This document shows, in pieces, positions 1 through 7,614 of a stretch of DNA of 38,540 nt (within the stretch, counting starts at the first letter, position 1; every line of letters starts with the position of its first letter). Position numbers and translations under genes: made by a program. The notes below the pieces were generated by a model. The model did not search any database and was not told where the DNA came from. It worked only from the letters and a program-made list of their open reading frames with translations. Source of the stretch: Candidatus Acutalibacter pullistercoris (GTDB lineage: Bacteria; Bacillota; Clostridia; Oscillospirales; Acutalibacteraceae); contig DXDU01000118.1 in NCBI GenBank assembly GCA_019115285.1, positions 1-38,540 of the forward strand, in the 5' to 3' direction.

Positions 1-434
1 GCCGCGCCGATGATGCCGATAGAAGCGGCATCCTTGATCTCGAAGCCCAGCAGGGCCGCCAGCACGATGGTAAGGAAAATGCCGAACTGGGCCGCCGCGC
101 CGAAGAGGAACATCTTCGGGTTGGAGAGCAGGGGGCCAAAGTCGATCATGGCGCCGATGCCGATGAACAGCAGCAGCGGGAACGCCTCCGACGCCTCGAT
201 GCCCACTTCAAACAGCCACTGGATGATGCCGTGGGTCTCTCCCGCGCCCTCCATCACCTGGTTGAGCACGCCGGAGCTGGGCAGGTTCACCAGGATGGCG
301 CCAAAGCCCATGGGCAGCAGCAGGGTGGGCTCGTACTCTTTCTTAATGGCCAGCCAGATGAGCACCGCGCCCACCAGGTACATGACCAGCTGCTGCCAGG
401 TGATAGACAGCAGGCCTTCCCACAAAAATTCCAT
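1..434 (-). CDS. Na+-transporting decarboxylase beta subunit, N-terminal part
   Basis: Beta subunit of a membrane-bound, biotin-dependent sodium-pumping decarboxylase (oxaloacetate, methylmalonyl-CoA or glutaconyl-CoA type). In this family the subunit decarboxylates carboxybiotin and couples that to Na+ export. Only the first 144 codons are in the window; the family is usually about 370-400 residues. Visible features are a hydrophobic helix at about residues 14-31, the family-typical segment GIGAMIDFGPLL at 92-103, and another helix at about 107-130. The ATG at 434 follows an A/G-rich ribosome site (AGGAAGGAAG). The gene has a leader of about 215 bases with its own promoter and an attenuator, so expression is probably RNA-controlled. 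Which acyl substrate the complex uses cannot be told without the alpha subunit, which lies outside the window. Confidence 0.88.
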   Translation of the reverse strand, partial: MEFLWEGLLSITWQQLVMYLVGAVLIWLAIKKEYEPTLLLPMGFGAILVNLPSSGVLNQVMEGAGETHGIIQWLFEVGIEASEAFPLLLFIGIGAMIDFGPLLSNPKMFLFGAAAQFGIFLTIVLAALLGFEIKDAASIGIIGA

Positions 435-521
435 GTTTTTCTTCTTCCTTCCTTTTTGGACATAATACCCCCCGCAGGGGACGGACTGAAGCAGCGGCCG
501 GCCGCCGGCTCCTGGTCACAG

Positions 522-559
522 CTATAAAAAGAGACCCGCACCATGGCTGGCACGGGTCT
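522..559 (-). terminator. Attenuator terminator in the decarboxylase leader
   Basis: On the minus strand a 12-bp stem (AGACCCGUGCCA, loop GCCA, UGGUGCGGGUCU) is followed by CUUUUUAU. It lies inside the 5' leader, about 90 bases upstream of the start codon, so it terminates the gene's own transcript early. Its 5' arm contains AGACC, which in the yybP-ykoY aptamer belongs to the ligand-stabilised core. The two folds would therefore be mutually exclusive, an ON-switch layout. Confidence 0.8.
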
Positions 560-650
560 GGTCATTTCAAGCTAAAACCAGGGCTTGGGCCCAGAGTGTT
601 GGCTTAGCTACACCAAGGCTCTCCCCCGGTGCCGACTACTCCCCCATATC
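535..650 (-). promoter_or_regulatory. Candidate cation riboswitch (yybP-ykoY-like) leader
   Basis: The predicted RNA begins almost exactly at this structure. On the minus strand it reads GAUAUG, then the purine-rich loop GGGGAGUAG, then an arm AGCUAA (604-609) that pairs with UUAGCU (570-575). That arm encloses CCAACAC and a GGGC/GCCC hairpin. The element ends in CAGACC, shared with the terminator. The GGGGAGUAG loop near the 5' end and the AGACC near the 3' end are hallmarks I associate with the yybP-ykoY (manganese-sensing) family. The downstream gene is a sodium pump, so a variant ion specificity, or relation to the Na+ (DUF1646) riboswitch, is possible. P1 pairing (UAUG with CGUG) is weak. 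A covariance-model search was not available. Confidence 0.5.
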
Positions 651-656
651 GACTAG

Positions 657-685
657 AGTGTATCATTTTTCGGGGGCAGTGTCAA
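657..685 (-). promoter_or_regulatory. Promoter of the decarboxylase beta gene
   Basis: On the minus strand a perfect -35 TTGACA (680-685) is followed by a 17-base spacer and -10 TACACT (657-662). The expected start is near 650, immediately before the structured leader, which supports the leader being a real transcript 5' end. The deoB stop is 49 bases upstream. Confidence 0.8.
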
Positions 686-733
686 GAACAACCGCCCGGA
701 GATTCCAAGTGTTGTGAAGTTCCCCTGTTTTCC

Positions 734-1921
734 CTAGGAAAGCTCCCCCAAAAGGGAGTGGCCGATGCAGTGCGGGGGCAGCTCCACCCCGAAGTTTTGG
801 GCGATGGTGGCCCCCAGCACGGCGAAGGTGTCCTGCTCTTCCAAGGGCCCGGAAAGGTCCCGGCCCGGGGCCCAGGCCAGCAGGGGGACTTTCTCCCGGG
901 TGTGGTCGGTGCCGGCGTAGGTGGGGTCGTTGCCGTGGTCCGCGGTGAGGAGCAGCAGGTCCCCCTCCCGCAGTTTTTCCATGAGCAGGCCCAGCTTCCC
1001 GTCAAAGGCTTCCAGCTCTTTTGCGTAGCCCGCGGGGTTCCTCCGGTGGCCCCACAAGGCGTCGAAGTCCACCAGGTTCACAAAGCACAGGCCGGTAAAG
1101 TCCTCCCCCGCCAAAGCGATGGTCTGCTCCATGCCCTGGACCGAGCTGTCCGAGTGCAGGGACCTGGTGAGCCCCTGGCCGGAGAAAATGTCGCCGATCT
1201 TCCCCACGCCGGTCACTTCCAGTCCCGCCTGCTGCAGGGCGTCCAGCACGGTGGGGGCCGGCGGGGCCAGGGCGTAGTCCCGGCGGTTGCTGGTACGCTT
1301 AAATTCCCCCCGCTTTCTCCCCACGTAGGGCCGGGCGATGACCCGCCCCACCCGCCACTGGGGCTGCAGGGTCAGCTCCCGGGCCTGTTCGCAGTAGCGG
1401 TAGAGGGTCTCTAAGCCCATGGTCTCCTCGTTGCCGCAGATCTGCAGCACCGAGTCGGCGGAGGTGTACACAATGAGCTTTCCCCGCTCTACCTCCTCCT
1501 CCCCTAGCTCCTCCAGAATCTCCGTGCCGCTGGCGGCCTTGTTCCCGATGATCTCCCGTCCGGTGCGCTGTTCCAGCTCCCGGATGAGCTCCGGGGGGAA
1601 GCCGGTGTCCGTAAAGGTCTGGAAGGGCTCGGTGGTCAGCAGGCCCATCATCTCCCAGTGGCCGGTCATGGTGTCCTTGCCGGCGCTGCGCTCCCGGAGC
1701 TTGCCGTACCGGGCCAGGGGCCGCTCTGTGGGGGCCACCTTGTCCATGGGGTGCAGGTTTCCCAGCCCCAGCTTTTGCAGGTGGGGCAGGGAGAGCTTCT
1801 CCACCGCCTGGGAGATGTGCCCCAGGGTGTCGGCCCCGGCGTCGCCGTAGTCCCCGGCGTCGGGCATGGCCCCCGCCCCCACCGAGTCCAGCACGATGAG
1901 AAAGATCCGGCGGTAGGTCAT
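734..1921 (-). CDS. deoB: Phosphopentomutase
   Basis: Cytosolic phosphopentomutase; interconverts ribose-1-phosphate (or deoxyribose-1-phosphate) and the 5-phosphates, feeding sugars from nucleoside phosphorolysis into the pentose phosphate pathway. The protein has 395 residues, the usual length. It starts [20 protein letters not shown] with the metal-binding Asp12. It carries [13 protein letters not shown] at about 81-93, where Thr84 matches the phosphorylated threonine of the family, and ends with the metal motif TADHGND and a later GTDHTRE. The ATG at 1921 overlaps the TGA of the upstream udp gene (ATGA, 4 bases), so translation is coupled. Together they form a salvage operon: phosphorolysis, then mutation of the released sugar phosphate. 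No U-rich terminator is visible between its stop and the next promoter. Confidence 0.97.
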   Translation of the reverse strand: MTYRRIFLIVLDSVGAGAMPDAGDYGDAGADTLGHISQAVEKLSLPHLQKLGLGNLHPMDKVAPTERPLARYGKLRERSAGKDTMTGHWEMMGLLTTEPFQTFTDTGFPPELIRELEQRTGREIIGNKAASGTEILEELGEEEVERGKLIVYTSADSVLQICGNEETMGLETLYRYCEQARELTLQPQWRVGRVIARPYVGRKRGEFKRTSNRRDYALAPPAPTVLDALQQAGLEVTGVGKIGDIFSGQGLTRSLHSDSSVQGMEQTIALAGEDFTGLCFVNLVDFDALWGHRRNPAGYAKELEAFDGKLGLLMEKLREGDLLLLTADHGNDPTYAGTDHTREKVPLLAWAPGRDLSGPLEEQDTFAVLGATIAQNFGVELPPHCIGHSLLGELS

Positions 1922-2706
1922 AGCTTCCCCGCCTCCCTGTCTTGGGCGATCAGCCGCCGCAGTGCTTCCACGCCTGTGCGGATGGCCAGGTCCGTGTCGT
2001 GGGCCTGGGGGTTGGGCAAGCCGGCCTTGGCCCGCTCCTGGTTGGCCACGGTGAGGAGCACCGTGCCGCAGCGCACCTTCAGGCAGCTGGCCACCACGAA
2101 CAGGGCCGCCGACTCCATCTCCGAGGCCAGGGCCCCGCACCGGACAAAGGCCTCCCACTTGGGGAGCAGCTCGTAGCTCACGGGTTTTACCTCGGGCTCG
2201 TGCTGGCCGTAGAAGCTGTCTTTGCACTGCACCACCCCGATGTGGCTCCTGGCCCCCAGGGCCCGGGCGGCGGCGGCCAGGGCGTTTGTCACCTCCAGGT
2301 CCGCCACGGCGGGGAACTCGATGGGAGCGTACTCCTTGCTGGTCCCCTCCATGCGGATGGCTCCCGTGGCGATGACCAGGTCGCCTCCCACCACCGGCAG
2401 CTGCATCCCCCCACAGGTGCCCACCCGCACGAAGGTGTGGGCCCCGCACCGGGTGAGCTCCTCCATGGCGATGGAGGCCGACGGCCCCCCGATGCCTGTA
2501 GAGGTGACGCTGACCTTCACCCCGTCCAGCAGGCCGGTGTAGGTCACGTACTCCCGGCTGTCCGCCATGAGCTGGGGCTCCTCAAAGTAGGCGGCGATCT
2601 TCTCGCAGCGCTTGGGGTCTCCCGGCAGCAGGACGTACTGCCCCACCATGCCGGGGCCCAGGCCCACGTGGTACTGCAGGCCGCTGCCTTCCGTGTAATC
2701 GATCAT
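1918..2706 (-). CDS. udp: Uridine phosphorylase family nucleoside phosphorylase
   Basis: Nucleoside phosphorylase of the PNP/UDP family; cleaves uridine-type nucleosides with phosphate to base plus (deoxy)ribose-1-phosphate, the substrate of the downstream deoB. The protein has 262 residues. It shows [13 protein letters not shown] near the N-terminus (phosphate loop), RVGTCGGMQ (phosphate/ribose site) and EMESAALF, the ribose-binding glutamate segment typical of uridine phosphorylases. The ATG at 2706 has GGGAGG 8-9 bases upstream. It overlaps deoB by 4 bases. No clear promoter of its own is seen in the 83 bases before it, so read-through from the polyphosphate gene or a weak promoter is possible. 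The uridine rather than purine preference is inferred from overall resemblance. Confidence 0.9.
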   Translation of the reverse strand: MIDYTEGSGLQYHVGLGPGMVGQYVLLPGDPKRCEKIAAYFEEPQLMADSREYVTYTGLLDGVKVSVTSTGIGGPSASIAMEELTRCGAHTFVRVGTCGGMQLPVVGGDLVIATGAIRMEGTSKEYAPIEFPAVADLEVTNALAAAARALGARSHIGVVQCKDSFYGQHEPEVKPVSYELLPKWEAFVRCGALASEMESAALFVVASCLKVRCGTVLLTVANQERAKAGLPNPQAHDTDLAIRTGVEALRRLIAQDREAGKL

Positions 2707-2730
2707 CTTCTCTTCCTCCCGTTTTCACAG

Positions 2731-2755
2731 AAAGGCCCCGGGAGACCCGGGGCGC
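2731..2755 (-). terminator. Hairpin after the polyphosphate phosphotransferase gene
   Basis: An 8-bp GC-only stem, GCCCCGGG with CCCGGGGC (loop of 3), lies between two minus-strand genes and is followed by CUUUCUG. The U-tract is weak, so termination is probably partial and may let some transcription through to udp-deoB. Confidence 0.55.
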
Positions 2756-2789
2756 TTTCGCCTGACGATGGATGTGTTCCCTGGGCCGC

Positions 2790-4262
2790 TCAGTCCAGCC
2801 GCTTCTCCAAGGCGTCCACCACGATCTGCAGCGCCTTGATCCGAGCGTACTTCTTGTCCACGGACTCCAGGATGTGCCAGGGGGCGTAGGTGGTGCTGGT
2901 CTTTTGCAGCATCTCGTCGATGGCCACTTCGTACTGGTCCCACTTCTCCCGGTTGCGCCAGTCCTCGTCGGTGATCTTCCACTGCTTGGAGGGGGTGTTC
3001 TGCCGCTCGGTGAACCGGGCCAGCTGGGTGTCCTTGTCGATCTGCACCCAGAACTTGAGGATGACAGCGCCCCAGTTGTACAGCTCCTGCTCGAACTCGT
3101 TCATCTCGTAGTAGGCCCGCTGCCAGTCGTTTTCGGAACAGAACCCTTCCAGCCGCTCCACCATCACCCGGCCGTACCAGGTGCGGTCGAAAATGGCGAT
3201 GTGCCCGTCCTTGGGAAGCCTGGTCCAGAAGCGCCACAGGTAGTGGCGGGCCTTCTCCTTGGGCTCGGGACTGGCGATGGGATGCACTTCAAACCCCCGG
3301 GGGTCCAGGGCCCCGGTGAGGCGCTTGATGTTGCCCCCCTTGCCCGCGGCGTCCCAGCCCTCGTAGCAGATGATCACAGGCACCCGCTTGCGGTAGAGCC
3401 TGTTGTGCAGCTGGCCCAGCTTTTCCTGCAGGTCGTGGAGCTGCTGCTTGTACTCCGCCTCGGACAGGTACTTGTCCAGCGCCACGTCCTTGAGCTTGGG
3501 CATTTTGATCAGGGGGAAGGTGTTCTGCAGCAGGGGCACCGCCAGGCTCTCGTTGTGCAGCGCGGTGTCAATGCCCGTGCACAGGAACTCCAGCGCTTGC
3601 AGCTCGGCGAACTTTTTATTCTTGGCGTCGATGATATACCAGGGGGCGCTGGGGGTGTTGGTGTCCTCCAGGTACCGGTCGAAGTCGTCCAGGGTCTTGT
3701 TGTAGTGCTTGTTCTGCCACAGGTCCCGCTGGCTCACCCGCCAGGAGGTGTCCTTGCTGGAGAGCAGCCCGTCGATGCGCTCTTTCTGCTCTTTCTGGCT
3801 GATGTGGAAGAAGAACTTCAGCACCAGGTACCCGTTGTCAGTAAGGGACCGCTCGAACCGCTTGATGCTGTCCACCCGCTGGGCGTAGGCCTTGCTGTCC
3901 AGCTGGTCGTTCTCCAGCTCCTTGATGGTCTGGTCCATCCAGCCGGAGTCCAGGAAGGTGAACTTCCCGGCCTCGGGGATCTTCTCGAAGAAACGGTAGA
4001 GGAAGGGCTTGCGGGACTCCTCCTCCGTGGGGGTGGAGGGCATGGAGAACACCTTGAAAAACCGGGGATCGATATTTCGGATGATCTGCCCGATGACGCT
4101 GCCCTTCCCGGCGGCGCCCCATCCCTCGATGAGCACCAGCACCGGCAGCTTCTTCTCCTTGAGCAGCATCTGCTGGGTCGCCAGCTTTTCCTTGACAGCG
4201 TCCAGGCGCTGCTTCATTTCCTCTTTCCCGGGTTTTTCCGGGCGGTTCCAATTTTTCAGCAT
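2790..4262 (-). CDS. pap: Polyphosphate:AMP phosphotransferase (two-domain PPK2 family)
   Basis: Two-domain PPK2-family enzyme that uses inorganic polyphosphate to phosphorylate AMP (to ADP), linking the polyphosphate store to nucleotide energy charge. The protein has 490 residues in the chosen frame. The N-terminal domain has Walker A EGWGAAGKG at 46-54, but where active domains have DRSWYxR it reads LDSGWMDQ (about 104-111), so it looks degenerate. The C-terminal domain has Walker A EGWDAAGKG (301-309) and intact DRTWYGR (359-365), as in two-domain PAP enzymes. The reading frame is open further upstream, but the ATG at 4262 has GAGGTGA eight bases before it and matches family starts. The gene is preceded by an extended -10 promoter. 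Confidence 0.92.
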   Translation of the reverse strand: MLKNWNRPEKPGKEEMKQRLDAVKEKLATQQMLLKEKKLPVLVLIEGWGAAGKGSVIGQIIRNIDPRFFKVFSMPSTPTEEESRKPFLYRFFEKIPEAGKFTFLDSGWMDQTIKELENDQLDSKAYAQRVDSIKRFERSLTDNGYLVLKFFFHISQKEQKERIDGLLSSKDTSWRVSQRDLWQNKHYNKTLDDFDRYLEDTNTPSAPWYIIDAKNKKFAELQALEFLCTGIDTALHNESLAVPLLQNTFPLIKMPKLKDVALDKYLSEAEYKQQLHDLQEKLGQLHNRLYRKRVPVIICYEGWDAAGKGGNIKRLTGALDPRGFEVHPIASPEPKEKARHYLWRFWTRLPKDGHIAIFDRTWYGRVMVERLEGFCSENDWQRAYYEMNEFEQELYNWGAVILKFWVQIDKDTQLARFTERQNTPSKQWKITDEDWRNREKWDQYEVAIDEMLQKTSTTYAPWHILESVDKKYARIKALQIVVDALEKRLD

Positions 4263-4331
4263 GGCCTTCACCTCGCGTCCGGGCCGGGCCCGGAGAATTC
4301 CAGAGCGGGCGCGCCCGCTCCCATTACCGCT

Positions 4332-4340
4332 ATTATAACA
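4332..4340 (-). promoter_or_regulatory. Extended -10 promoter of the polyphosphate gene
   Basis: On the minus strand TGTTATAAT is a perfect TATAAT with the TGn extension. No convincing -35 at 16-18 bases is seen. The start would be about 60 bases before the ATG at 4262. Confidence 0.6.
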
Positions 4341-4411
4341 ATTTCCCCGGAAAAAAGCATCCTTTTTTGTCAAAAAATCGGAAAAATATTTTTTCCGACC
4401 CCATTTCGGTC

Positions 4412-4445
4412 AAAAAGGCCCCCCGAAGCACTGCCTCGGGGAGCC
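4412..4445 (-). terminator. Terminator of proC
   Basis: On the minus strand GGCUCCCCGA and UCGGGGGGCC form a stem (with small mismatches) followed by UUUUUGACC, 6 bases after the proC stop codon. This is a standard intrinsic terminator. Confidence 0.75.
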
Positions 4446-4450
4446 TTTTC

Positions 4451-5236
4451 TCACTTGTTCATCACCGCATGGATGGCGTCGATCACCGCGGCGCGGAAGC
4501 CCTTGCGCTCCAGCTCCGCCACACCCACAATGGTGGTGCCCCCGGGGGAGCACACCCCGTCCTTCAGCGCGCCGGGGTGGGCGCCGGTCTCCAGCTGGAG
4601 CTTTCCCGCCCCCGCCAGCATCTGGGCCGCCAGCCGGTAAGAGAGCTCCCGGGGCAGCCCGTGGAGCACCCCCGCGTCCCCCAGCGCCTCCAGGAACATG
4701 GCGGCGTACGCTGGGCCGCAGCCGGAGATGGTCCCGGCGATGCCCATCTGTCCTGACGGCAGGCGCACCGCCGTGCCCAGGGAGGACAGCAGCCCCCACG
4801 CGGTGTCAAATTCCTGGGGGGTCAGGTTGTGGCGGTCCTCCACCAGCACCACGCCCTCCCCCACGGACACCGGGGTGTTGGGCATGATGGACAGGCAGTG
4901 GACCTCCTCCCCCAGCAGGGCGGAGAGCTTCTCAAAGCTCCACCCCGCCGCCACGGAGATGAGCACTTTCCCCCCAAGGGCCTCCTTCACTGGAATGAGC
5001 ACCTCTTCCATCAGGTAGGGCTTCACCGCCGCCACCACCACCTGGGAGCGCTCCGCCACCTCCCGGCTGTCCCGGCAGGGAACCATGCCCCTGGCCCCCG
5101 CCGTGGACTGCAGCCGCTCCCAGCGCTTGGCGCAGGCGCACATGGCCCTGCCCTCCAAAGCTCCCGCCTTGAGAAAGCCGTCGGCCATGGCCTGGGCCAT
5201 GTTGCCAAATCCTAAAAATCCCACTGTGACCGCCAT
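4451..5236 (-). CDS. proC: Pyrroline-5-carboxylate reductase
   Basis: NAD(P)H-dependent reductase that makes L-proline from 1-pyrroline-5-carboxylate, the last step of proline synthesis, in the cytosol. The protein has 261 residues, the normal length. The Rossmann motif GFLGFGNMA lies at 6-14. A central VAAVKP segment is followed by SIMPNTP, and the C-terminal dimer/substrate region reads SGCGPAYAAMFLEAL, with the late SPGGTTIVGV motif of the family. The ATG at 5236 follows a modest GGCGG site. The gene stands alone: its own promoter upstream, its own terminator downstream, and the divergently oriented ltaS-like gene on the other side. Confidence 0.96.
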   Translation of the reverse strand: MAVTVGFLGFGNMAQAMADGFLKAGALEGRAMCACAKRWERLQSTAGARGMVPCRDSREVAERSQVVVAAVKPYLMEEVLIPVKEALGGKVLISVAAGWSFEKLSALLGEEVHCLSIMPNTPVSVGEGVVLVEDRHNLTPQEFDTAWGLLSSLGTAVRLPSGQMGIAGTISGCGPAYAAMFLEALGDAGVLHGLPRELSYRLAAQMLAGAGKLQLETGAHPGALKDGVCSPGGTTIVGVAELERKGFRAAVIDAIHAVMNK

Positions 5237-5278
5237 TTGTCATCCCGCCTTTTCTGTGATCTGGAATCTCTCCCTTAG

Positions 5279-5307
5279 ACTTTACCACGGCAGGGGCCTG
5301 GGCGCAA
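5279..5307 (-). promoter_or_regulatory. proC promoter
   Basis: On the minus strand TTGCGC (5302-5307), a 17-base spacer ending in TGG, and TAAAGT (5279-5284). It sits back to back with the ltaS-like promoter, as expected for divergent genes. Confidence 0.5.
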
Positions 5308-5340
5308 GGGGGGACGCCCCTTTCAGGACCTGACTTTTTC

Positions 5341-5369
5341 TTGTGTTTTTCCCCTAGATGTGGTATAGT
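5341..5369 (+). promoter_or_regulatory. Promoter of the LtaS-like gene
   Basis: TTGTGT (5341-5346), a 17-base spacer, and TATAGT (5364-5369) preceded by TGG (extended -10). It lies 60 bases before the chosen TTG start. Confidence 0.6.
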
Positions 5370-5428
5370 TAACCTTGATTTTACAAAGGGATTGGGGTCT
5401 GCCCCTTTCCGAAAAAGAGGTGTCTTCT

Positions 5429-7306
5429 TTGAAAGATCTGTGGGCCAAGGCCAAAAAGCTTTCTTTTCTCAGCCTTCCCCTGTGTTTTTGCAGCCTGGTC
5501 TGTTTCGACGCCACCCTGCGCCTCATCTACCGGTTCGTGGGGGACACCAGGTTCCTGGCATGGCAGCCCTGGGTTTTCACCCTGTGCTGGAGCCTGGCTC
5601 TGACCGGGCTTGTGTCCCTCCTGCCCCGGCTGGGCCGGCGCGTCGCCATGGGGGTCCTGGGGGCCTTCTTCGCCCTGCTCACCCTGGTCCACGGGGCCCT
5701 GTACAACATCTTCGGCCACTTTTTCACCTTCTCCGACTTAAACTTCGCCGGGGACGGGGCCAAGTTCTTCAGCTGGTCTTACCTGAACTTCCGCACCCTG
5801 TTCCTGCTGCTGCTGGGTTTGGGCCTGGTCCTCATGGCCTTGGCCATCGCCCTGGCGGCCAAGCCCCAGCAGGGCGCTCCCCGGTGGAGGCGCCCTGTCC
5901 TGGCCCTGGCGGCCCTTCTGGTGGGGGCCGCCGGCATCGCCGCCACCCACTTTTCCCTGCTGCCTGAAGAAAAGGGCATGACCTGGGAGGACAACTACGA
6001 CCCCAGCGACGTGCGGGCGGCCTACGGGCAGTTTTCCGATCCCAACCGCTGCATGATGATCACCGGCCTCTACCAGTACACCTTCCGAGACCTGGGGGTG
6101 GCTCTGGGCATCGGCAGCGAGGTGGCCACCGTCTCCGACCTGGACAGCTACTACGAGCAGCGGGCCCAGGAGATCAGCGGGGAGAATGAGCTCACCGGGG
6201 CCTTGGAGGGCAAGAACCTGATCATGGTCATGCTGGAGTCCATGGACACCTGGCTCGCCACCCCGGAGATCATGCCCAACCTGTGCGCCCTGCGGGACCA
6301 GAGCGTGGACTTTGTAAACTTCTACACCCCCCTGTTCCTCTCCGCCGGCACCTTCAACACGGAGATCACCTCCCAGACGGGGCTGCTCCCCGCCAACACA
6401 GGGATGCCCACGGCGGCCTACTCCACCAACAGCTTCCCCCTGTCCCTGGCCCATCTTTTCCGGGAGGAGGGCTACACCGCCAACTCCTTCCACGCCGCCA
6501 GCCCGGGGATCTACAGTCGGGGGAGCATCCACCAGAACCTGGGGTTTGAGGCCTACCACAGCTATGTGGACATGGGCATGGACGACTACATGCTGGACAG
6601 CCAGATGCTCCGAGCCTACGACCAGATGGCCCCCGATGGCAGCTTCTTCTCCTATGTGATCACCTACTCCGGCCACGGCCCCTACAACGAGAGCCTCTCT
6701 AACATCTCCGACCCCCACCTGCAGGCCGCCCAGGAAGTGGCAGCCGCCTCTGGGGCGACGGGCTCCCCGGAGAACCTGGAGGAGTACACCCTGGCCATCG
6801 CCCACGCCATGGAGACCGACGCCTTCCTCGGCGGCCTGGTGGAGCAGCTGGAGGCCGACGGCAAGCTGGAGGACACGGTGCTGCTGGTGTACACCGACCA
6901 CTACGGCAAGTACATCACCGATACGGAATTCCTTCTCCAGCTCAAGGGCGTCTCCTCCGGCGACCCTGACCTGTACCGCACCCCCTGCTTCCTGTACAGC
7001 GCGGACCTGCCCGCCCAGAAGGTGGAGAAGTACGTTTCCACCGTGGACCTGGTGCCCACCCTGGTGAATCTGTTCGACCTGCCCGCCGACCGGCGCTATT
7101 ACACCGGCGACGACATCTTCGGGGACAAGGGCGGGTACGTGCTCCTGCCCCACGGGGGGTGGCTGGACGGGGAGGAGTGCTACTCCCCCGGCTACACCGC
7201 CGACCCCACCCAGGAGGCCCTGGACCGCAGCGCCCAGTGCCTGGAGCGGATCACCATGTCTATGGACACCCTCCGGCGGGACTACTTCCGCCACTGGACC
7301 TACTGA
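5429..7306 (+). CDS. LtaS/MdoB-type phosphoglycerol transferase (sulfatase fold)
   Basis: Membrane enzyme of the lipoteichoic acid synthase family, which moves glycerol-phosphate from phosphatidylglycerol onto an envelope acceptor outside the cell. The protein has about 625 residues. Five hydrophobic helices occupy roughly the first 180, followed by an extracellular sulfatase-fold domain. Active-site features: MVMLESMDTW (metal Glu), SAGTFNTEI with the nucleophilic threonine, and VYTDHYGKY (Asp-His metal ligands). The frame opens upstream with a TTG at 5375, but the TTG at 5429 is preferred because AAAGAGGTG lies 7-8 bases before it. The gene is monocistronic, with a strong terminator directly after. 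Whether the product is true lipoteichoic acid or another phosphoglycerol polymer cannot be told. Confidence 0.88.
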   Translation: MKDLWAKAKKLSFLSLPLCFCSLVCFDATLRLIYRFVGDTRFLAWQPWVFTLCWSLALTGLVSLLPRLGRRVAMGVLGAFFALLTLVHGALYNIFGHFFTFSDLNFAGDGAKFFSWSYLNFRTLFLLLLGLGLVLMALAIALAAKPQQGAPRWRRPVLALAALLVGAAGIAATHFSLLPEEKGMTWEDNYDPSDVRAAYGQFSDPNRCMMITGLYQYTFRDLGVALGIGSEVATVSDLDSYYEQRAQEISGENELTGALEGKNLIMVMLESMDTWLATPEIMPNLCALRDQSVDFVNFYTPLFLSAGTFNTEITSQTGLLPANTGMPTAAYSTNSFPLSLAHLFREEGYTANSFHAASPGIYSRGSIHQNLGFEAYHSYVDMGMDDYMLDSQMLRAYDQMAPDGSFFSYVITYSGHGPYNESLSNISDPHLQAAQEVAAASGATGSPENLEEYTLAIAHAMETDAFLGGLVEQLEADGKLEDTVLLVYTDHYGKYITDTEFLLQLKGVSSGDPDLYRTPCFLYSADLPAQKVEKYVSTVDLVPTLVNLFDLPADRRYYTGDDIFGDKGGYVLLPHGGWLDGEECYSPGYTADPTQEALDRSAQCLERITMSMDTLRRDYFRHWTY

Positions 7307-7323
7307 CCCAACTAAAAAGCGAA

Positions 7324-7347
7324 GGGGGCCTTCCGGCCCCCTTTTTT
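7324..7347 (+). terminator. Terminator of the LtaS-like gene
   Basis: GGGGGCC, loop TTCC, GGCCCCC, then six Ts. On the opposite strand the same stem is followed by TTCGCTTTTT, so it may also catch transcripts arriving from the ABC transporter genes. Confidence 0.9.
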
Positions 7348-7352
7348 CATGC

Positions 7353-7603
7353 CCTCCGCCGGGTGTGCGGGGAAGTTTTGTGGTGCCCGCCCGCGTATCG
7401 CCTGCTGTGCGGGCAAGCTCTGTGGTGCCCACCTCCTGCACACCTGCCGGTGGGGAGGCTACACGCTTCCCACCCCCTGGTCTCAGCTCCCGCTTCGGGC
7501 GCTGAGACCAGGGGGTGGGGCGCAGATAACTTGCCCCACGCTGGACGGCAGGCGAGACCAGGGGTTGGGTTTAACAAAGCTTACCGCCCAGGCAGGCGAG
7601 AAG
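7353..7603. repeat. Degenerate tandem repeats and long palindrome between convergent genes
   Basis: No gene is seen in the 308 bases between the LtaS-like and ABC genes. There are two copies of a 42-bp unit (starting near 7364 and 7406; 21 of 25 compared bases match). A perfect 19-bp inverted repeat follows (arms 7469-7487 and 7501-7519), whose loop contains CCCG-CTT-CGGG. A roughly 50-bp repeat (from 7504 and from 7554) begins with GAGACCAGGGG in both copies, and GGCAGGCGAGA recurs at its end. The DNA is GC-rich and has no U-tract after the palindrome. Confidence 0.7.
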
Positions 7604-7614
7604 ATCAAAACCTT

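Noticed and set aside
2772-4640. Long open frame on the plus strand opposite the polyphosphate phosphotransferase gene
   Set aside because: It is antisense to a clear gene. High GC produces long open frames opposite coding DNA; the translation is Val/Leu/Gly-rich with no recognisable domain. The same applies to long antisense frames at 5738-7441, 15465-17135, 13278-14444, 21251-22900 and 34439-36400.
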